Shown: in pieces, positions 22,222 to 37,200 of the stretch
How positions within the stretch are numbered: the stretch's first letter is position 1
How the letters are laid out: every line of letters begins with the position of its first letter
NCBI RefSeq assembly: GCF_026745355.1
Contig: NC_079206.1
Location: forward strand, 29,668,020 to 29,732,019
Source of the DNA: Beta vulgaris subsp. vulgaris
Taxonomy: Eukaryota > Streptophyta > Magnoliopsida > Caryophyllales > Amaranthaceae
Direction of reading: 5' to 3'
DNA length: 64,000 nt
Program-made: the position numbers and the translations under genes
Notes under the pieces: model-generated
Database searches by the model: none
What the model was told of the DNA's origin: nothing
The model's input: only the letters and a program-made list of their open reading frames with translations

Positions 22222-25200
22222 TTATTCAGGCCTCTCGGCGGCTCCTTGGGCAGCAATATCTAGTTCAAGGTGCTGGAAAGCTCGTTCAAGTGAGGAGACC
22301 TCTTGCAAGAGTTTCTGCCACTTTGCCACATTTTCCTCCTGAATTTTAGGCGGAACCTTCTCTATGTATCCAGAAGCCTCCATCATCTTTTCCAGAGTCG
22401 CTTGCTGCCTATATAGGTTTTAAACCACAGAAGATAAAGATATTCATCATTCACATACAGGAATCCCAATTACTAAATTATAACCAGAAAAGAAAAGTTT
22501 GGGGATAAAGAAAGGAATTCTCACTGTAATATCAAATACTCCCTCTGTTCCATAGTAGTTTGCACTTTGCACACCTTTTTCATATGTCCCAATTTACTTT
22601 ACACCCTAGTACAATGACAAGGACCCATTATAATCTAACTTCCTCTCTTCCCCCAATAACTCCCCCCCCCCCCCCAACACACACACACTCACTCACTCGC
22701 AATAGAAGAATAGCTCAATAGTAGTATTTGATAATCAAACACCAACTTATCTCCAAAAAATGTGCCATGATAAGTGATAAGTGGGTAAACTATTATGGGA
22801 AGGAGAGTATAACAATCTCTACTGTTGTATTCCCTCTGTCCAGTTAAGATTGCCCCGATTTCCTTTTTGGGTTGTTCCTTTGAGTTTGCAACATATCATA
22901 GATGGCAATGAGGGACTACCACTTTACTCTCACATACATCACTTGAGTCCCACCAATTTTCTCTTTCCTCAACTCCACCCAAAACCTAAGAAAGTAAATA
23001 CTCTAATGGAGCAATCTTAAAGGGACGCATGGAGTACTTTGGAGATGCTATTGCACTTTAATCACCAAATGGCTCAACACAACATGCAACATGGATATAC
23101 CTAACCAGTCCTGGCTTCGTTTTTTTCAGTTTCTGTTTACCCCTTTCATTTTTCAAATTTTCTTTTTTTGGCTTTACATCTCCTAGACTATTCATGAAGA
23201 AATTGGGAACAGTACTAGAAAGGAAAAGACGGGAAAAGTTAATAGCCAGAAAGGGAAAAAGATATTAGAGTGTTAACCAGAGCACACACCTCTTTGCATC
23301 CTCAATCTTCTTCTTCAGCTTCTCACGCTCTGCTTCTGCATTGATTGATCCTTTGAGCTTGAGATAAACAGAGAGCCTTTCATCTACAACATCTACTGAA
23401 CATCCAGCAGGAGCAGCATCATTCTCATTCAGAATCTGTGAGTAGTTTAAAGGTAAATAAGATGTCACCAGAAGCAAGATTAGGCATATGAAAGAAGATA
23501 CAGAAGAATGCAAATATAATTGTGCTCAGTTATATTGCAAATGTACGGAATCATGATCGTCATTGTGCTCAAGTATATAATGAGTTAAACATCTGACAAG
23601 TCTTACACTTTGTTGAATAGAAACAACAGTCACTAAGTACAACACAAAATCCAACATGAAGATGCATGATTCTAGAAATATAAGCAGTCCATTCGATTGC
23701 CAGGACTAGCATCAGCACGAAGTGGACATGAAAATATACATAGATCAAGTCCAGCCTTAGTCTGGAAATATTAAGAACATCTCGAACGATTTCACTATTT
23801 CAGCCTCAGAACAAACTCATATGCAATGACATGATATCTAAAGAACCCAAATCCAATCCCTCAAAACCAGACTGGACTCACCAGTCAAGAAGATGAGGCT
23901 AGCTGCACAGTCCATTTCTCAGAAAATAAAATTACAAGATTCAATCCTAGGTCATGGGTAAAACTACCACCTCCACAAGAATCAAGATGTTTCCTAGGTC
24001 TTGAGTACAACTACCACCTCCACAAGATTCAATCCTAGGTCTTGAGTACAACTACCATCTACATCATCCCCAACTATTATGCATTGATGATACATTGTGG
24101 ACTTCTATACATTTCCAAGTTTTAGAGTACAAAAACCTTGGCATGTAGCACCCATCCTACTAGTAACCTAATAGTTTTTACCTTGTCAAAAGTTAAAAAG
24201 ATTCTTGAGCTGAAAAGGTAAGAACTGGCCTAGATGCAAAAAAATAAGGCAGGCTGCAAGGCCAGTTCAGTAGCCTTTGATCAGGGTATAGCTGTAATGT
24301 AATAGATTGATCTGTAGATGGAAGCTAAGAGAAGAGGATTTTGATTTAGATGGATAATCTGGAAAATAGATGTGATTGAAGATTAAATAAGAAGAGAAAT
24401 TGGGGGAATAGATAAATTGATTTAGATGGATAATCTGGAAAATAGATGTGATTGAAGATTAAATATGAAGAGAAATTGAGGGAATAGATAAATCATCATG
24501 TTAATGATGCAATAAAATCATCCACTACAGAGAATACACTATCAGGCCTTAAAATGGATGGACACTCCCAAAACTAAACATCTAAAAGCTAAATTACTAA
24601 CCAAATTTCTCATTCTTCTTTCTCTCTACTCTCCTCTATTTATAGCAAATCTCCTCCTTTTCCTACTCTCCTCTTAACTTATTTCCATCTTCCACAAGCT
24701 ACTTCTAACTAAGTAAATACATAATACCAATGGTGCCTCTCCCCTTAGGCTGATTCATTACAGCTGCTTCTCTATTCAAAGATTTAATAACCTCTTATCA
24801 TCTCCAACAATGAACCCTGATTTCATGGGAGACAATCCTTCTAAGTGACTGCATGTCTTAATGTGACAGATATAATTTCAACAAACTGACAAAAATCTGC
24901 ACTCCCATATGCTTACCAGATTAAACAATATAAACACAAAACTGAAAACAAAAGCAATTGAAATTATCAGGAAGCACAAAAGCATATGATATATCATCTA
25001 GCACATATAGAGAACATGTGCCAAGATGTAATTAAAAAGCATCGCAAAAATATTTGAAGTAAACACACCTTCAAAGATGATAAACCAGCAAGAGTTAAGA
25101 TCTCCAACTCATGACTCTGAACAATGTCTCTCACTTCTTCAGTCCGGCAAAGTGCAAAAGCTTGTCTCCTGAAGAATGAAAAAAACTTACACTACCATCA

Positions 25201-28200
25201 ACTACTAACCAGAACAAGATAAAGGGAAAAAAGATGGCAGACGAATTACAGTTTGTGTATAAAGTACAGTATTTCGTAAACAAACCATAAAATACAGTAA
25301 AGCAATGAATCAAGTTAATTTGCTTAAAAATTTAAAATTGTACACTTTAATAATAAAAAAAATGTGAACAAAGAGAATAAATGATTCAATAGAGATTTCA
25401 GAAAGAAAAGAACATTTTGCCACTCTGAAGGATGCTGGCCTTTCAAAGAAAAATTTCCCATAAAGGTGTTAATTTTCCAAAATTTTGATGAAAAAGGAAA
25501 CTTAACCTAAAACAGTTTTGTGCTACTTGGGGGAAGGGGGGGGAGGGGGGCGGAGAGTTTTGGTGATACATGGAGAAAGGATACCAAGTGGGGGGTCAGT
25601 GGCAGTGTTTAGAATGGCTAAAGACACACTAATGCGATAAGGGTCCTAGAGCACTAAGCAAGGACTTGAGGCGCATGCCTCATTGAGGTAAGGCATGGTT
25701 TGTTAAAAAAATAAAAAATGGTGTGCAAGAAATCAGATTCGAATCTCCAGAACAGAAATGAAAATAACTCAAAATTTTTCTAAGCATAAACTTATTTCTC
25801 TTCTTCTATTTATACTACTTCCTTACATCATTTCATTCATAACCCTACTGCAGCTTCTAGAAGAATTCTAGCTGCAGGAGAATAATCAGAGTCTCCCCAG
25901 TAACAGCTGTTCATTCACTCCTTTGTCCTGTTGAGTCCCAATACCTTTTTTGCTCCTCCTTACATATGTTATGAAATTAACCCCCTATGCCACCTGTGCC
26001 ATGTTGTTTCCAGCATTGTGTCTAAATGTGTTTCTGTGCCATTGGTGCGCCTCAGTGCACTTCTGTGCGCCTTTTTTTCCCTCTTTAAAAACGCTTCTCC
26101 TCCCCCAATAAAAAAAGCATTTAACAGCCATGATCTGTTAACATCTTTTACACTAACATCTTTACCCTTGTAAAAAAGAAAAATATTGATTGTGCAGTGG
26201 TAGCAAGCATCCTTGCTTTCTGGCTACCCCATCCTCGACAAATTCCCAACCCTGCCACATTCTCTGCAGATCTACAAGTAAGATCAGCAGTGAGATCCCC
26301 ACACATAGTGGGGCTTGACGAACACCAGCAGTTCAGCCAGAGTCCATCTACTCAACTTTCTGTCCATTCTCTCTCCAACCCTTCCCATACGAATTCTCTC
26401 TCCTATCATTGCTTCACCCTCAACCCTTCATTAACCATGGAGATCACAAAGTATAATGTTGAACCCAGAATCCCAGATCTCTCCCACCCTCACAAATTAT
26501 CCAGTATGAGATCTAGGCATCACGGCATAAGACCCATCAACAGATCTTGGTATTTTAGATGCGCTCAGTCTGATTATAAAACCTCCAACCACAATGTTGC
26601 GGTCTCTTATGAAACGAATGGAACAGACGAACAGTGTTGGTCTGTTTAATATTTAAGCAAACACATCACATACATGTCAGTCCCGCAGCGGCAAAAATGG
26701 CAATTCCATAATTATTCCCTTGGCATACATAGGACAAGACTGACCCACCAGTTACAAGCACAAGGATGTTGCAATACAAAAGGAAGAAGAAGCAAAACAA
26801 GGGAAAAAAAGAAGTAAGTAGAAACTATCGCAGAGTGCCACAAACCACCCCACTACTTGATCGAACGAGCAGCTTTTCTCAAATATTTTTGTTCTGTTGC
26901 AAAACAGATAGAAGATAAATGAAGGGAAGAATGGAAGAAAGAATAGTCTTTAGGGTTTTCACGACCCAAAATAGAGAAATAATAAGACAAATCTAATCAT
27001 ACATGCCAGTAAATTGTTGAACAATTACACGAGAGTCTAGAATGGAGGATTGTGGTGCAGCTCCAAAACTACAAGGGGATTTTATAATTTTTAGAACAAG
27101 TTTTCAAAATATAAGACACCCTTAAACACAGATTTCCTAAAAGCTTTTATTAGTTCCCACAAAAGAGAGATAGACATCTTATATGAGCACAATTTAACAA
27201 AACAAGAGAAAAGAGGGGAAAAAAAGGAGCACAAAGGTCATGGCCTACCTTTCAAGTCTTTCTTTGGCAGGCAATAATGACTTAAGAGACCTAAGAGATT
27301 TTACAGCAGACTCAATCAGCTTCATTTCACGCTCCACACATTCATTGGTCCAAGACTGCAAGATTAAGTTGCATAAGGAAGTAGCTCATCGTAGAACAAG
27401 CCACAGAAATTCAATAACAATATAATAATGCAAACAGGAAAGGCACAAGAAAATTATCACAGGCAAGGAAAGATTCGCCTGATTAAGACTAAACGAAGAG
27501 GCATGCAATACATTAGACCTTACCTGTACAACAGAAGGATACTCACTTATTACAATCGATTCTTTCTTTATAGAATCTCTCGGTTGTGGAAGCCTCTGCC
27601 ACAACTCTTCGGTTACAAATGGCATAAAAGGATGTAGTAGTCGAAGCCCACTATCAAGGCATACCCAAAGTGCATCCCGAGCAAAAGCTCTCTGAGATTC
27701 AAATAAATCCTCATTGCTGTAAAAATATGGTTTGATGACTTCAATAAAAACGTCACAGAGTTGGAATTGCCACCAGGAGTACACTGCAGTAGCAGCATCA
27801 GAAAACTGATACGCCTCAAGTGATGAGACAGTTTTACCAACAGCCTTGTTCAGGACAGCGAGTATCCACTGGCAACTGAATGGCATGACATGAGGCTCTA
27901 TACTTGTGGGAGGAGTGTAATCATCACCCAGTTTGCTCATAGCGAACCTAATAGCATTCCACAGCTTATTGCACCATTGACGATACCCAACGACGCGTTG
28001 AATATCTAAGTTTATTTTATCGGACTGAAGTGAAAAAAAAAATATAATATTAGTAATCAAGTCATTCTCTTTCAAACAAACATTTCAATACCTTACATAG
28101 CAAGTGGCATTTCACACAACCTGAGCAGTATAAGATACAAGAGCAAACCGGAGAGCATCAGCACCACACTCTGGAATGCCATTAGGGAAGTCTTTCCTTT

Positions 28201-31200
28201 GTACATCTTTAGCTCTGGAAAGCTCACTGTGATCCAAATTTCCTTCCTCCAGCCTCTTGTGAAGATCTTCCAGAGATATCCCGTTTATCACCTCGAGAGG
28301 ATCCACAACGTTCCCCAATGATTTTGACATTTTACGCCCATGTGCATCACGGATCATAGGATGAAGGTAGACCTGCAAAGGGTTCACATCGAAATCTTGA
28401 TAAAGCTAAAACTGTAAATCAAAAATCAAGTCAATGCTGAGCAAATCAGCAACCAGCCAATCTCAAGTTGGTCAGTACAAAACGTTTTCACCACAGTACG
28501 AAAGCACAAGTATAGATAATCTATCTTGACGAAGCAGCACACTGAAACACAAGCTCTGTTACTACATTAACATCTTAACAAAGACAAATGGTCTTCCTTA
28601 GAATGCATAGATTCTCATCAAATGAACCCAGTTTCCTAGTGACATGCTGCAATGAATCCATATTAGGGGGAAGGGTAATTTAGATATTTTCTTCATTAGT
28701 TAGCTTGGGGAATAAGCTAGGTAGTTGTGCTAAGGAAATTACTCTTATGTATAAGGATAATTAGAGAAAAAATTATGTTGAAAATAGATGAGAAATTGGG
28801 TGAGCTTTCAAGAGTTCATTTTGGGAGAGAATCAAGCCTCTCGAAAGCTTGAATATCCTTACATTTTCCTATATTTTCTGTTATTAATCAATCGAAGTTC
28901 ATGTTCTTCCCTTAGTTTCTCCATTGTAGCACTACAATCTGTCCAAGCTATGTTAATTCATAGCACATGCATACCTACCGCCATATCCATGATTTCATTT
29001 GGAGAAGATAATTAACATAATATTGCCCGAAATGCAGCAGCTTAAACAACAACCAGAAGCTCCTTCAGTTTAGAATTTAGATTTAAAAAGTCCTATAGAA
29101 ACTCCATTATCCTCAACGAAAGAATATTCCTTTTTATACCCCTCCCCAAAATTCTATTGTTTCCTTTTTTTCTTCGAGAATTAAGAATCGTGCCATTATA
29201 TATAAACCATGAAATGCAGCAAAAAAGTCTAGAACATATAACTTGGGAGTTGCAATAGTCTTTAATTGATTCCGTGCCAAGGATAGATGCAGTAAATCAT
29301 TATAGAAAAAAAAAACCCTAGCCTTCCCTCTCGTTTTCTCTTTCTCAAACCCTAGCCTCCCCTACCCCTTCTTCATCAATTAGGGGCAGCCATGGATGTT
29401 TTCATCCATGGTAAGCCCCTTTTCCCCTTTTATTTCTAGTTTTTAATTCATTTTCTTGTTTTGTTCAATAAATTAGTCTCTCTTTATGAGATTTTCTCAA
29501 ACCCTGTTATGGGGTTTTTAGTTTCTGTTTTGGAAATCTCCTTCTCCCCTATGGGAGTTGTGAGTATGGTTCTTTTGTTTTTAGGTATGCAAAATTATTC
29601 TCATTGGTTGAAGTTCGAGACTCAACATGAAGGTATTGGAATCTCGGATGCGGTCAACCTGACTCGATCAAGAATGTTCTTCCGAAACTATATCAGAATG
29701 ATAGACTTCCTCATCAATAGCTGCTTGATTCAGCAAATACAAGAGGGTTGTGCTGTATTGTTCGATCTGGTTCATTGTAGTTTCTTCGAAGACGAATTTG
29801 ATTTAGTCTTGTTTAATTGTATCTTGTTTTACTTTAATACCTATTGTAGATGCCGTTTGGCCTTCAATTAATGAAATTTCTCTTTTAAAAAAAAAGGATA
29901 GATGGAGTAGCTTTCTTTGGCAATTTATAAATCAATACACGTGAAGAACATGTCTTCCCCCTCAGGTAGAAAATGACAAGACCAGAAGCAAATACTACTT
30001 CATAAAATCTAATATAGAACACAAAAAGAAAATATCATTTGCTAGTCAACATGCCAGCTAGAAACATATAGCACCATAGTCCAATATGTACAACTGGAGT
30101 AACAAGGCTTACCTTTCTAAAAGGCACGTCACCCCCAAGTTTCATCGCTAGCATTACCATCCGTGCAACCCAGAAGAAAAGGATGTCGTGTCCAGTTTCA
30201 AGAACTGAAGTTGGATAGAAGTTCTTGAAATCATCTGTCTCATTGGGCCAGCCCAAAACAGACAATGGGAAAAGACCAGAAGAAAACCAGGTATCAAGGA
30301 CATCAGGATCTTGAGAAATATGATACTTCTTCCCCGCAAATCTTCTGCAAGCCTCGGCTTGTGCCTCATCCTCGTTCCTACCGACTACCCAATGGTCATT
30401 ATAAGCACCCAATTCCTTCAGCTGATCATCCTCCAAAGTCACATACCAAGCAGGTATACGGTGCCCCCACCAAAGCTGCCTTGAGATGCACCAATCTCGG
30501 ATATTTCCAAGCCATCTGTAAAGAAGGACTACGTGTGTTATTTAACAAGGACACGAGAGAAGGTCGTAAATACAATGATGATATATAAAGAATAGAATAG
30601 CTGTATCTTAGGGAGTAGCAGCAACAACAATGATGATGATACTTAAGATGCTATCATCATCATCATCACAAATAGGCTTCACCAGGACACTCAATTCAGG
30701 AGAAATAAAAGAGAATATTATCTTCCCTCCATTTCCCCTTTATTGACTGTTCCAGAGTGTTTTAAGCAAGCAACAGATATGGCAATGCTTCCCCTTTATG
30801 TTTCTTTTGCGGTAAATTTAGTGATACATATCTAATTATCACTAAAAAAGTTTGACAGGAAATAAGCTCTGCAGAATTTCAGCAGGACAGATATATTAAC
30901 AGGAGATAATCTATAAAGCTTATAAGCCATCAACTCTGACAGAAAGAATGGTTACTATGTCATTGTCGATCAAATAGAAGATCAAATCAATGTTGCGCCA
31001 AAGAATCCACAAAAAAAAAAAAAAAAAGAGCAGCCATTGTGGTTACTAGATTGACATCATGATGATAGTACTCCCATCTTCCAATAGAAACGGGCCTGTA
31101 ACCATCTCTAATCTTGATGCAAGGAAATCCAAGATCTCGAATAGGAGGAAGATTAGTCATACCTTTTCCAATCAGCCTCATATTCTTTTGGAATAATTTC

Positions 31201-34200
31201 AATCTTTCTATTCTCCTCATCCATAACAGCATCAAGAGCATCCTTGGCCATAGTGGTGCAGTTAACGTACCACTGAGGCTTTATCAATGGTTCAACAACA
31301 TCGTTACTTCTCGAGCATATACCAAGACGCATCTCATTGTCCTTAGCACCTCTATATAATCCCTGACATACACCGAAATCTCATATAAGCGATTATTAGA
31401 TATGAAAACAAAAAAAAAAGAAATAGCATTACAATACATGCAAGAAGACATCAGGTGATGTCAGAAAAACCTATATTTCACTTTTTCTGCTCACCAATTA
31501 CCAATTAACATTCAGATGCAACTATGCAAGGTCTTCAAATGGAAGCAACGTCTCAAAGAAGTGGGATACTTTGCTGCTGAGGGAGATTTACAATTAACAG
31601 GGTTGCTTGGGAAATGTTTCCCTTTCAGGCAGGATAGAGAAATGTCCTTGAGCATCATTTCCATTTCCGACATATATCAGGGGGCCTTTTGTTCTCCTTG
31701 AAAGTTGTGCTTAAGAGGAAAACATTACTAGAAAGTTTCTGAATGAATTACTTAATGCCTAATGGATCTCTTGACATATCAAAAATATTTCAGAAATGGC
31801 AAATGTCATATCTTGCACTTTTCACTTTTCAAGCAACATAGTTCATCAATATATCAATGCAACCCACAGGACAATTAACTCAATTGTGTTTCTGTCCTAT
31901 ATACTACACAGCAGAAAGACTCAATTACCAGATAAATGAAGAGAAAAACATTGAGAAGCATAACAACCTAGGACATCAGACCCAACTCTGATACAAGCTT
32001 GCTGACACTGCTAAATGCTAACCAGGAATCTTGATGAGACAATTTACACAAACATACACAATCAGAGGAGCAACAGTAAGCAGGCAAGAGGTTGTAATAT
32101 CACTACCTTCTCTTCCAATGCTCTAGTTACTGCTATGCGAGCTTTGAATCTTGGCATCCCAACAAACTCTGGGCCACCATTGCTGCTTATTTTTCCATCA
32201 TCAGTGAAGATGTTGATGAAATCTAGCTTGTGACGCTTCCCAACATCAAAATCATTAGGATCATGGGCAGGCGTGATCTGAAAGAGCGTGAAGTAATGCG
32301 TATCAAGTTCACAGAAATTACAGGACACGATAAGGTAGCAGGCATAAGATCCAAAACCCTTCTTACCTTGACAGCACCAGTCCCAAAAGCTGGATCAACA
32401 AGTATTGAATCACAAATAATTGGGATTTTTCTTCCATTAAAAGGATGGATGGCCACTTTGCCATGCAAATGCTTGTACCTGGCATCATCTGGATGTACAG
32501 CAATTGCTGTATCGCCTAACATTGTTTCCACCCTAGTAGTAGCAACAACAATCTCACCAAGGTTGTCCTCTAATGGATATGCAAATGATGTCAACACACC
32601 AAATTCGACTGGATCTTCATACCCAGGAACTTTTCTAAACTCCCGTCCTTTCAGATCAACATAGTCTACCTACAAATACCACATCTCTCAGAAACTATCA
32701 GCACAGTTACTAACATCATTAAATAAGACAACAGACCTCAATCTCAGATATTGCGGTTCTCAGCACACAATCCCAATTTACCAATCGGAGATCCCTGCAA
32801 ACAAATCAAAAAAAAAATAAAATACAAAATAAAAACAAAGAAGCTTGAAATTTTCATTCCGGCACATAGTCCAAATGGAAAAACGATGAAATACCCTAAG
32901 CAGTACATTTTAAGCTGAATTGCTTTGATTTGATTTGAATCGTTAAATTAGGTAAGGATCTATTTGGATTTCTGAAACATGTATACGTGTTTGGAAATAT
33001 TTGGGAGAGAAGCAATAGATGATTAAGATATATAATCTAATCAGGATCTTCAAATGGACAGCTGGAATAGAATAAAAATCTAGCATGTCTATCCAGAACA
33101 AACGAAGTTGCTATCACTTGCCAATGAAGTCGAAGATTGCGGTCACGTGTCAACCAACATAATATTGATCAGTATGCATGATTTACTGCAAAATTTGTGG
33201 TAACTACTGTACGGTTGACCTAAGGAGAACAACATTTCCCAAATGTTGCCATATGAATATGATGCTTTCTTTTTTTTTGTTGGTATCAAAGAGCAACTAT
33301 GCGCAATGATGTAATTCAGTTACAAAATCAAAGATATGAGGAGAAAAGCTTTCTCTCTGTAGGTTATTGTACAAAAGGTTCAGAATATCAGATACCAGAT
33401 ATATCAGAAGAAAAGAGACTGGTTAATGTAATAAGTAACTAAACCAGAATGATGAAAATATTAGTGTTCAATGCTTGTAGATACATAAAAACTAAATCAG
33501 AACTGCACGTACTGAACCCTGTTTGAGGTAGCTTGGGCCATCCTAACCTCTTATTACATCACAATTCGATGAAAAAGGATGAAGACACAACCCATCTCCA
33601 CATACATTTGCCAGGATATGTTAGTATCAAACCCTAGATGATTGAATGTATCAAGAGACTCCTACCGTTCTACCACCTAGGGAAATTGGCATCCATCTTA
33701 ATTAGAATGACAAACTCTACAAATCAACCACATATGCCTTGAACCTATGTTACTCCGACACGGATACGGGTGTCGTATCCAAGTAGGGATCAAAGGATCG
33801 GACACCCTACTCCAAAATTTTAGCCGATACTCCGACACGGTCAAGAGGGTGTCTTGACCAATTTTCTAGACACGTCTATCATTGAAAGTGTCGGAAAAAA
33901 CTTTCCAACACTTTATTTTGATTAAAAAATAATAATAACTCACTAAAAAAATGATAAAATTTAAAATTGTACTATTAGCTGTACAAAAAGTTAAGTATTA
34001 TATTATATTCAGTATTATATTTTAGAAGAAATCAAAAAAGTTAGGTTATACAAAAAGTACAACTCTTGGAATTCTTCCCAGCAGTCACATGACTCTTCTT
34101 AGCTGTACACCACAACACATTAACACCACACCTTTGAAACATTATTAAATAATTTTATTCGACAGTTGTACAGCTGTACCAAATAATTTGACATCATTAA

Positions 34201-37200
34201 ACATAGTAGTGTACGTAGTATTCGACAAAGCTGCGAAGAGTTTTCATCTCTCCACCTTTGCCGGAGAAGAAACTGAAGGTAATCCATGGCTGTGTGCCTG
34301 TGTCTAATCGAGGAAATCACATCATTGGGTGCGGCTCAATCTCCTGAGCAAAAACCCCAACATAGCATCAAGAGATTTCATACATCAATTAGCAGATCTA
34401 GGGTTTACATATAAACCCTAAATTTCAAATTTTGAATGGAACTGCAATGAATTAGGTAATTGTTCCCCCTTTTCTCCCTTCGTTTCTTTCTCACTTTTGC
34501 TAAATGGGTGTCCGAAAGAGGACGCTTTCGATACGCGTATCGACACCCATTTCCATGCGTGTCGCGCGTCGTGTCGTGTGTCGTGTCGACAAGCGACACT
34601 CGAGGTAGAAGAGAGTGTCAGAGTAACATAGCTTGAACAAACCTTTAATCACCAGACAGTCATCAACTTATAAGTTTGTTTCAAATGCCAAACTAAATAC
34701 ATTTTCCCACTATCAGCATGCAGCGGGAAATAATTGCAGTGCTACTTATATCTAGAACACCACACTTATAAGCCAAAAGGGGGAGCCAGCAATGAACCAT
34801 CCTGTAACGCGTACCTATATATAAGACCCTCATTGTACAGCCTTACAAATGCTTCAGTTACTGCCATTGATCTTTTCTCATCCATTGTGAAACACTGCAG
34901 ACAGGGAAAGAAAAAAAAACATGAACAGGCAACATATTAATTGCCCTACACAAAGATAAATCAAAAAACAAAAACACCCATACCTCTCTGGACCAATCCA
35001 TGGATGCACCAAGGCTACGTTGCTGCTTCAAGATTTTGCCACCATACTCATTTTTCCAATTCCAAACCTTCCATTACAAAAGATTACATGAAGTTAAATA
35101 ATCACCATAATTCATATATAAAAAAAAGTAAAAAACAGCTTAGGTAAAAAAAAAATGGAGGAAGCCATACTTCTGAGACAAACTTTTCTCGGCCAAGATC
35201 ATGCCTGGTCTGTCTTCTTTCACGCATAATTTTTTTTTCCACAACCACCTGTCAAAGTAAACATCATCAAAATAAGTCGTGCTTCATCAGCAAAAACGAA
35301 GAGCATACAATGGCAGATGTATGAATCATAAAAAAGGTGCCCCCATTGTGTTAAAATTACACTATTCGAATAGTTCATTGAATAAAACATGGTGACTCGA
35401 GATCAGCTGATCCCAGTTAGAATGAAACTTTGCAGTGCACATGAAACAGAAGAAAAGGTCAAAAGAGAGAATAAAAAGAGGTAGATGATTAGAGCCAAGA
35501 GCTAGATAATCAAAAAAGGTGATGAGTCGATCAGGCAAAGGTCCATTCCACACCCTTTCCAACTTCAAATGTTCAGTTTGCTGGAGCCAAAATCAAAGCA
35601 ATGTTTTCAACTTCCTCAAAGAGAAAACCACCAAGTAAAAAGATTAGCAGCAAGAAGATACGGTTCAAAGTTAGAGGATCTTAGATATTAATTTAAAAAA
35701 TACCTAATATTTTAAGATTAATTAAGTGTGCTTCAGTTTAAACCCTCATAAATCAACCCATGCATATCTTTTAGCTACACTTTCCTTTTAAACTTCCTAA
35801 ATCACCCTACTTCCTTCACGCTTGCAGTGCCGCAACTTGCAACAGTCGAGACAAAAAGCAAAAACTAATTAGTCAGCCATACAAAAAACCCAACTATGGA
35901 ACCAAAAAGAAAAAAAAAAGTACATGATATTTTCTGTTAGATTGCTATGTGCTAAGGCCGACATGCACCACCCTACTGACTTATAAGAGAAGGAAGAAGA
36001 AAGCAGTAGATTCTCCTCAACAGAAAGAATGACTCAGCAGATGCAGGAATTGGGGGGATGAAATCTGTTATCCTAGCTAGAGGGTAATAGAGTCCTTTTA
36101 CTAAGAAGAGTAATCCACACTAATCGAGTTAGTTATTGAACTGTAGATATTTTTGTATAAATACCCATGAGGTGAGAGAGAGTAGAATACGCAAAGAATA
36201 GAGAAGTTAAGGAGGAGTCTTGTAGGAGAGATTTCACCTCCCGAAAGTGAGAATTTGTAAGCATTGGTGCTCAATCAATCAATACAACTTACTATCCTGG
36301 TTACTTGTCTACCTATCTTGCTAAAATTAGTCCAAGATATTTTGTGCCTCAGCATTTTGGTATCACGGCAGTTCTAGTCTGGTGACGGGAAGAAATGGTG
36401 GCTGGAAATACCCAACGCATTGAGAGCTTGGAACAAGGGCCTGGCTTAGTTGTGTGACTCCATGTTGCAAGAGGTGGGATCAGATGTCAGTAGAGCCATG
36501 GTGGTGTTCTAATAAACTCTGACCACTCAAATAGGAGAGAGCTTAAACAAGGCGGTTGAAAAGCTCGGAACGAAATTCCTTACTCTGTCGGATCACCTGG
36601 AAGAAAGAATCACAAGAGCTCACGCTTATCATGAGGTCATGATCGCACATCAGCAGCGGAGGCAAGAGGGATTCCAAACGGAGATTCTGGGTGTGATGGA
36701 ATCTCTCATAACAAAATAATTGGTAGAATCCGACGTAATGGGGAAGACAGGTTCCAACAAGGAGAGAACCCGGAGAGAATGAATGGAAGTGAAGACGAGG
36801 AAGGAGTGGGTTTTGGTGGTGGTTATCGTGGTGGTGGTCGATGGAAGGCCAAGAAGTTGGACCTCCCCATTTTTAGGGGGCCAAATCCCGATGGGTGGAT
36901 CATCCAGAAGGGTTCTTTGAGTTTTGAGTTTTTATGGGCTGACACAGGACGAGCTAAGTGGAAGCGGCGATGGTGTCATTAGATGGAGATCCACTACTTT
37001 GGTACCACTGGGAACACAAAAAGAGGTCGATCCGAAGATGGGATAAGATAAAGGGGCTTCTATTGCGAAAATTCCGGCCAAGCACTAATGGGTCCCTCCA
37101 TGAGGAGTGGAGGATTACTGGCGCGGTTTTATTGAGCTCATTGCCCCTCTAGTGGGTATCCCGGAAGAAGTAGCTAAGAGTCAATTTATTATTGTGGGGC

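Larger units (their letters stand above)
22409..23289. other. ValRS intron 20 with two Stowaway-type MITEs
   Basis: An 881-bp intron, more than half of it MITE sequence (see 22539-22807 and 22830-23034). It includes a run of about 14 C at 22664-22677 followed by an ACAC tract. Confidence 0.8.
22222..23435 (-). other. ValRS C-terminal coiled-coil arm (exons 20-21)
   Basis: Residues 963-1072. '[19 protein letters not shown]' followed by '[18 protein letters not shown]' and '[18 protein letters not shown]' match the ValRS C-terminal coiled coil that packs against tRNA. The protein ends ...GAAERPE and TAA at 22222-22224. Confidence 0.9.
23436..25068. other. ValRS intron 19
   Basis: A 1.6-kb AT-rich intron. 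Two internal tandem duplications are listed separately. No other element ends are recognised. Confidence 0.7.

Noticed and set aside
32230..32664. 144-codon plus-strand ORF
   Set aside because: It is the antisense shadow of ValRS exons 12 and 13.
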